Origin: an uncultured Bacteroidales bacterium
GTDB taxonomy: Bacteria; Bacteroidota; Bacteroidia; Bacteroidales; Paludibacteraceae
Length of the DNA stretch: 29,518 nt
Assembly: GCA_937916355.1 (NCBI GenBank)
Contig: CALFTM010000011.1
Location: forward strand, 1-29,518
Reading direction: 5' to 3'
The notes under the pieces are model-generated. The model ran no database searches. It saw only the letters and a list, made by a program, of their open reading frames with translations, and had not been told where the DNA came from. The translations under genes and the position numbers were made by a program. This document shows positions 25,354 through 29,518 of this stretch, piece by piece (position 1 is the stretch's first letter; the number at the start of each line of letters is the position of its first letter).

Positions 25354-26247
25354 ATGAAATTAAAATATATATTATCTCTGTTCTTCTGCCTATCTTGTAT
25401 CCTCTCACAAGCTCAGGATGTGAAGTGTACCATCCAAATTAACTCAGACCAATTGGAGGGTACAAACAAGGAAATTTACAATGAACTTAGCAATGACTTG
25501 ACTGAGTTTGTAAATTCAAGAAAATGGACCGATGCGACCTTCTCTGAAGAGGAGAGGATTGAGTGCAATTTCGTCTTCACATTGGAGAGCGTTGCCGGAG
25601 AGTCCTACTCTGGAACATTGTTGGTTCAGGGAAGCAGACCAGTTTTCAACTCAGGGTACACCACAACCCTTTTTAATTTTTTAGATAAAAACCTGAAATT
25701 CAACTACACGCAATACCAACGTCTGGAGTTTGATGAGAATCTTTATGAATCAAATTTACTATCTACCATCGCATTTTATGTGAATATCATCGTCGGATTG
25801 AACTTTGACTCTTTTAGCAGGTATGGCGGACAAAAATATTTTGAGAAAGCGGAATTGATTGTCTCGTTGGCTCAAACTTCTGATGACAGCGGGTGGAAGG
25901 CATACGATAGCGACCGAAACAGATATGCGCTTGTCAGCAACTATCTTGACGACAGGTTAAAGAAGTTACGCGATGTGAATTATGAATACCACCGCTTTGG
26001 ATTGGATGAAATGGTGAATAGCACTGAGAAAGGGAAAACCAGCATCTATAACAACCTCCCCTATTTGCAAGAAATGAACAGAGCAGTCCCTTACTCAATC
26101 GCTCTACAATTGTTTGTAGAGTCTAAGATGAATGAGTTGCTCGATATGTTCAAACCAGCTACCGCAAAGGAGAAAAAAGATGTCTACGAGATTCTTTTGA
26201 GCATCTTACCGACTCAATCCAATAAATTCGAAGAGTTGTTGAATTAA
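25354..26247 (+). CDS. porD: PorD-like type IX secretion protein (DUF4835)
   Basis: A 297-residue secreted protein; residues 1-20 are a signal peptide ending SQAQ. The DUF4835 pattern is clear: a CTIQINSDQLEG strand near the start, LNFDSFSRYGGQKYFEKAE in the middle (about 150-168), a GWKAYDSDRNRY segment, and a C-terminal helical domain with a PTQSNKFEEL close. DUF4835 proteins are annotated as PorD, an accessory factor needed for type IX secretion in Porphyromonas. I chose the ATG at 25354; a TTG at 25348 is open but two codons longer. A GGAGGG lies 20 bases upstream, rather far for a ribosome binding site. It sits between coaBC and recN, an order I recall as common in Bacteroidales. Confidence 0.88.
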   Translation: MKLKYILSLFFCLSCILSQAQDVKCTIQINSDQLEGTNKEIYNELSNDLTEFVNSRKWTDATFSEEERIECNFVFTLESVAGESYSGTLLVQGSRPVFNSGYTTTLFNFLDKNLKFNYTQYQRLEFDENLYESNLLSTIAFYVNIIVGLNFDSFSRYGGQKYFEKAELIVSLAQTSDDSGWKAYDSDRNRYALVSNYLDDRLKKLRDVNYEYHRFGLDEMVNSTEKGKTSIYNNLPYLQEMNRAVPYSIALQLFVESKMNELLDMFKPATAKEKKDVYEILLSILPTQSNKFEELLN

Positions 26248-26260
26248 TCATTGGCTGAAT

Positions 26261-27919
26261 ATGCTGAAATCACTTTCGGTTGAAAATTACGCTCTGATAG
26301 AAAAAGCGGATGTTATATGGCGTGATGGTTTTTCCGTCATAACAGGAGAAACCGGTTCGGGTAAATCCATCTTGTTGGGAGCGTTGAGCTTGATTCAGGG
26401 AAATCGTGCGGACGTGAAGGTTTTGAAAAACCCCGAAAGAAAATGTGTGGTCGAAGCAGAATTTGACATTTCCAACTATAGCCTACAATCTTTTTTTGAT
26501 GAAAACGACTTGGATTTTGATGACATTTGTATCATCAGAAGGGAAATATCTCCCAATGGCAAGTCGAGGGCTTTTATCAACGATGTGCCTGCGCCACTCT
26601 CTGTTTTGAAATCGCTGACAGCCTATTTGATAGACATACACTCTCAACATGCTACTCTGTTGCTGAGTCAGGACGAGTTTCAACTTCAGGTCTTGGATGC
26701 TCTCGCAGACACTGGAAGCATCCGCAACAAATATACTCTTCTGTTTAGGGATTTTTCTGCTAAGAAAAAAAATCTATCCGAACTTCTATCGAAGTTGGAA
26801 ACCCAAAATTCCAACAAAGACTATCTCGAATTTCAATTGAATCAACTGAGAGAAGCAAACTTATCCGAAAATGAACAATCTGAACTGGAAGATGAGTTAG
26901 CAAAACTTTCTCACATATCGGAACTGAAAGAGGTGCTGGAAAAGACCCAATGGCATCTGACAGAGAAGGAAGACTCCATCTGCGCCTCCCTACACGAAGT
27001 GTCCGGGAAAATGCAAGAACTGTCGACTGTGTACGAAGAGACCAACGAATGGGGGAAGGGACTGGGGAACGCCCTGATAGAACTGAAAGAGATTGCAAGA
27101 GAAGTGGAGTCTCGATTGGCAGACGTAACAATAGATCCTCAGCGAATTGAATTCATTCACAACCGGCTGGATCTCATCTACACCTTGGAGAAAAAACATA
27201 AGGTCGATGACATCAAAGGACTATTGTCCCTTCAAAATAATTTTGAAAAGGAACTGGAGCTTATCGAAAACTCCGACGAGGCGGTTAATGAGCTAAAAGC
27301 TTGTATAGAAGAGCAACGGAAAGAATTAGAACAATTGTCCAACACACTCACTCTTCAAAGGAAAAAGGCAAAACAACCCCTTGAGCAATCAATTTGTGAC
27401 ATACTCCATGGATTGGGTATTCCTAACGCAAAATTCGAGGCTGAATTTGAAGAACTTGCGGATTTTTCCGCCAACGGAAAAGATAAAATCACCTTCCTCT
27501 TTTCCGCCAACAAAAACGGTTCGCTTCAATCAATTTCTAATGTGGCATCCGGCGGTGAGCTATCTCGTGTGATGTTGGCTTTAAAATCCATATTGTCAAA
27601 GCATGAAAACCTCCCGACCATTATTTTAGATGAGATAGATACTGGCGTATCTGGAGAAGTGGCAGACAAAATGGGGGAACTCATGAAGAAAATGGGTGAA
27701 TATATGCAAGTGGTGAGCATCACACACCTTCCACAAATCGCCGCGAAATGTTCTACACATTTCAAAGTCTATAAAGAGGATGACGAAGAGAGTACGGTCT
27801 CCCATATCATCGAATTGTCAGAAGAGGAAAGGATTAAAGAGATTGCACAGATGCTAAGCGGTTCGAACCTCACAGAGGTGGCGATTGAAAATGCGAAAGT
27901 GCTGATGGGTTTGAAATAA
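26261..27919 (+). CDS. recN: DNA repair protein RecN
   Basis: SMC-like ATPase acting in double-strand break repair. The 552-residue length fits the family. Walker A is GETGSGKS (29-36). A long coiled-coil region spans about 150-370, rich in Leu, Glu and Lys. The ABC signature SGGELSR lies near residue 430 and Walker B plus D-loop in IILDEIDTGVSG near residue 455; the final THLPQIAA His switch is near residue 488. It starts 13 bp after the porD-like gene and is followed by rnhB after 8 bp. Confidence 0.96.
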   Translation: MLKSLSVENYALIEKADVIWRDGFSVITGETGSGKSILLGALSLIQGNRADVKVLKNPERKCVVEAEFDISNYSLQSFFDENDLDFDDICIIRREISPNGKSRAFINDVPAPLSVLKSLTAYLIDIHSQHATLLLSQDEFQLQVLDALADTGSIRNKYTLLFRDFSAKKKNLSELLSKLETQNSNKDYLEFQLNQLREANLSENEQSELEDELAKLSHISELKEVLEKTQWHLTEKEDSICASLHEVSGKMQELSTVYEETNEWGKGLGNALIELKEIAREVESRLADVTIDPQRIEFIHNRLDLIYTLEKKHKVDDIKGLLSLQNNFEKELELIENSDEAVNELKACIEEQRKELEQLSNTLTLQRKKAKQPLEQSICDILHGLGIPNAKFEAEFEELADFSANGKDKITFLFSANKNGSLQSISNVASGGELSRVMLALKSILSKHENLPTIILDEIDTGVSGEVADKMGELMKKMGEYMQVVSITHLPQIAAKCSTHFKVYKEDDEESTVSHIIELSEEERIKEIAQMLSGSNLTEVAIENAKVLMGLK

Positions 27920-27927
27920 GAGATAAA

Positions 27928-28536
27928 ATGTTAGAGAATTTTCATAAAAAAGGGGTCATAGAGGCTGGTTGCGACGAGGCAGGACGAGGATGCTTGGCTG
28001 GACCAGTTTTCGCAGCTGCTGTAATACTCCCTCCAGATTTTCAAAACGACCTGCTCAACGACTCTAAAAAATTGACCGAAAAACAGCGTTACCAACTTCG
28101 TCCGGTTATCGAAGAGTCGGCATTGGCATGGGCGGTCGGCATTTGCACGCCACAGGAGATCGACAAAATCAACATATTAAACGCCTCGTTTTTAGCAATG
28201 CACAGAGCCATCGAGCAATTGACAATTAAGCCTCAACACCTGATCATCGATGGCAACCGATTTCGACCCTACCCAGAAATACCCCACCTCTGCATTGTAA
28301 AGGGGGACGGGAAATATATGTCGATTGCCGCAGCCTCCATTTTGGCAAAGACCTACCGTGATGACTACATGAACGAAATCGCGAAGGAGTTTCCGTTCTA
28401 TAAATGGGCAAAAAATAAAGGATACCCCACCAAAGAGCATCGAGAGGCCATCAAAGAGCATGGTGCCTGCGACCACCACAGGAAAAGTTTCACACTGATA
28501 GACCCGCAATTGGATTTAGGTTTGGTTTTCGACTAA
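27928..28536 (+). CDS. rnhB: Ribonuclease HII
   Basis: Removes RNA from RNA-DNA hybrids, including single ribonucleotides in DNA. The 202-residue length is normal. The active-site motif GCDEAGRG gives D16 and E17; LNDSKKLT (43-50), IIDGN with D108, and SILAKTYRD with D145 supply the other conserved sites. Cytoplasmic. It lies 8 bp after recN and 7 bp before the transporter gene, so is probably cotranscribed with both. Confidence 0.96.
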   Translation: MLENFHKKGVIEAGCDEAGRGCLAGPVFAAAVILPPDFQNDLLNDSKKLTEKQRYQLRPVIEESALAWAVGICTPQEIDKINILNASFLAMHRAIEQLTIKPQHLIIDGNRFRPYPEIPHLCIVKGDGKYMSIAAASILAKTYRDDYMNEIAKEFPFYKWAKNKGYPTKEHREAIKEHGACDHHRKSFTLIDPQLDLGLVFD

Positions 28537-28543
28537 TAAATTC

Positions 28544-29506
28544 ATGATAAACTTCTTAAAGACTTATGCGCTATTCATCTCCATGATGGTAGGCATCATA
28601 TTCCATTCGTTCATAACTGACATTTCCTATATCACACGATATTTTATGGACGAACCGTTGAAGGACATCACTTTCATCACAAAGTACATGCTCTTCTTCA
28701 TGTTGTTCATCGTATTTTGCAAAGTAGATTTCAAACAACTGAAATGGAAAAAATGGCATATCTACCTTCTACTGTTCCAATTCTCTTTCTGCATGATTTT
28801 CTACCTCCTTCTGCACAAACTTGACAGAAGCATGGCGGAGGGCGCACTGCTCTGCATATTAGCACCCACGGCAACCTCTGCTCCGGTGATTACCGGACTG
28901 CTCGGAGGGGGTGTGGAGGGACTGATCACTTATAGTATCTCAAGCAATCTTTTGGTCGCCATCTTTGCGCCGCTCTACCTCTCCCTGATTGGAGCTCACG
29001 GAGCTGCCGATGTCGATCTTACCTTCGTCGAAGCCTTCCTTACAGTCTGTGAAAAGGCGTTGCCCCTCATCTTGGGACCATTTCTCCTATCACTATTTCT
29101 AAAATTCTTCATCCCGTCCATCCACGACTTTTTCAAAAAGAAACAAGGTATCTCCTTTTGGTTGTGGACCATCGCATTGGTTTTGCTAATGGCAAGAACC
29201 ACAACCGACATTCTAAAACTGGATGTCTCTCAAATTCATGCGGCAATACTTGTGGCATCCATTTCCCTACTGACCTGCCTAATCCAATTCTTTTTAGGCA
29301 GATGGTTTGGCGGCAAGTACCACAACCGGGTTGCGAGCGGACAAGCATTAGGACAAAAAAACACCATCCTTGCCATCTGGATGGCACAAACCTTCTTCAG
29401 CCCCATCGTAGTGATTGCGCCTGCGACCTACGTTCTATGGCAAAATCTCGTCAATTCATACCAATTGGCAAAACATCGGAAGGGGCTGAAAAACAGCAAA
29501 AAATGA
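28544..29506 (+). CDS. Bile acid:sodium symporter family (SBF-like) membrane transporter
   Basis: A 320-residue, highly hydrophobic protein with about nine or ten membrane helices. Short polar loops contain GALLCILAPTATSAPVITGL (about 100-120), a crossover-helix-like Pro-rich region of the BASS/SBF fold, and later ASGQALGQKNTILAIWMA (about 264-281), the second such region. The C-terminus is basic (KHRKGLKNSKK). The family carries organic acids, bile acids or related compounds with sodium; the substrate here is unknown. It lies 7 bp after rnhB. The stop is 12 bases from the window end. Confidence 0.82.
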   Translation: MINFLKTYALFISMMVGIIFHSFITDISYITRYFMDEPLKDITFITKYMLFFMLFIVFCKVDFKQLKWKKWHIYLLLFQFSFCMIFYLLLHKLDRSMAEGALLCILAPTATSAPVITGLLGGGVEGLITYSISSNLLVAIFAPLYLSLIGAHGAADVDLTFVEAFLTVCEKALPLILGPFLLSLFLKFFIPSIHDFFKKKQGISFWLWTIALVLLMARTTTDILKLDVSQIHAAILVASISLLTCLIQFFLGRWFGGKYHNRVASGQALGQKNTILAIWMAQTFFSPIVVIAPATYVLWQNLVNSYQLAKHRKGLKNSKK

Positions 29507-29518
29507 CAGTAAATTACA

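Overview
The window looks like chromosomal DNA of a member of the Bacteroidota, most likely order Bacteroidales. The support is a type IX secretion translocon (SprA/Sov), a PorD-like DUF4835 protein, a DUF5606 protein, an outer-membrane protein family typical of the phylum, several promoters of the TTTG-N20-TAnnTTTG kind, weak ribosome binding sites and a moderately AT-rich composition. I cannot name a genus from sequence alone. No tRNA, rRNA, CRISPR array, insertion sequence or prophage gene was seen.

Layout. (1) 1-2412, minus: the first 804 codons of a secreted multidomain protein with an HEMAH zinc-protease motif; its 3' end lies outside the window. (2) 2589-6475, plus: two tandem paralogous envelope proteins, each with a signal peptide, a DUF4424-like domain, a discoidin-like (NADase-type glycan-binding) domain and a C-terminal membrane anchor. 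Their 5' ends are almost identical in DNA and then diverge abruptly. (3) 6559-7407, plus: murI, with its own promoter. (4) 11145-7429, minus: a tight operon thrC-hisH-hisF-Nudix-FHA, convergent with murI. (5) 11410-11826, plus: a DUF5606 gene with a strong terminator, convergent with region 6. (6) 20213-12045, minus: ruvA followed by sprA (2514 aa), with a strong terminator after sprA. (7) 20452-29506, plus: a long close-packed run of SLBB polysaccharide export protein, Wzz-like protein, coaBC, porD-like gene, recN, rnhB and a sodium/bile-acid-symporter-like transporter, with gaps of only 7-29 bp and one clear promoter at its head.

Functional themes. Protein secretion is represented by SprA (the type IX outer-membrane pore), a PorD-like accessory protein and a possible cargo at the left edge. 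Surface polysaccharide export is represented by the SLBB/Wzz pair. The rest is housekeeping: threonine and histidine synthesis, cell wall D-glutamate, coenzyme A, and DNA repair/recombination (RuvA, RecN, RNase HII). The least explained part is the tandem pair at 2589-6475: its two-domain architecture can be recognised, but no function is assigned, and its DNA carries a footprint of recent gene conversion.
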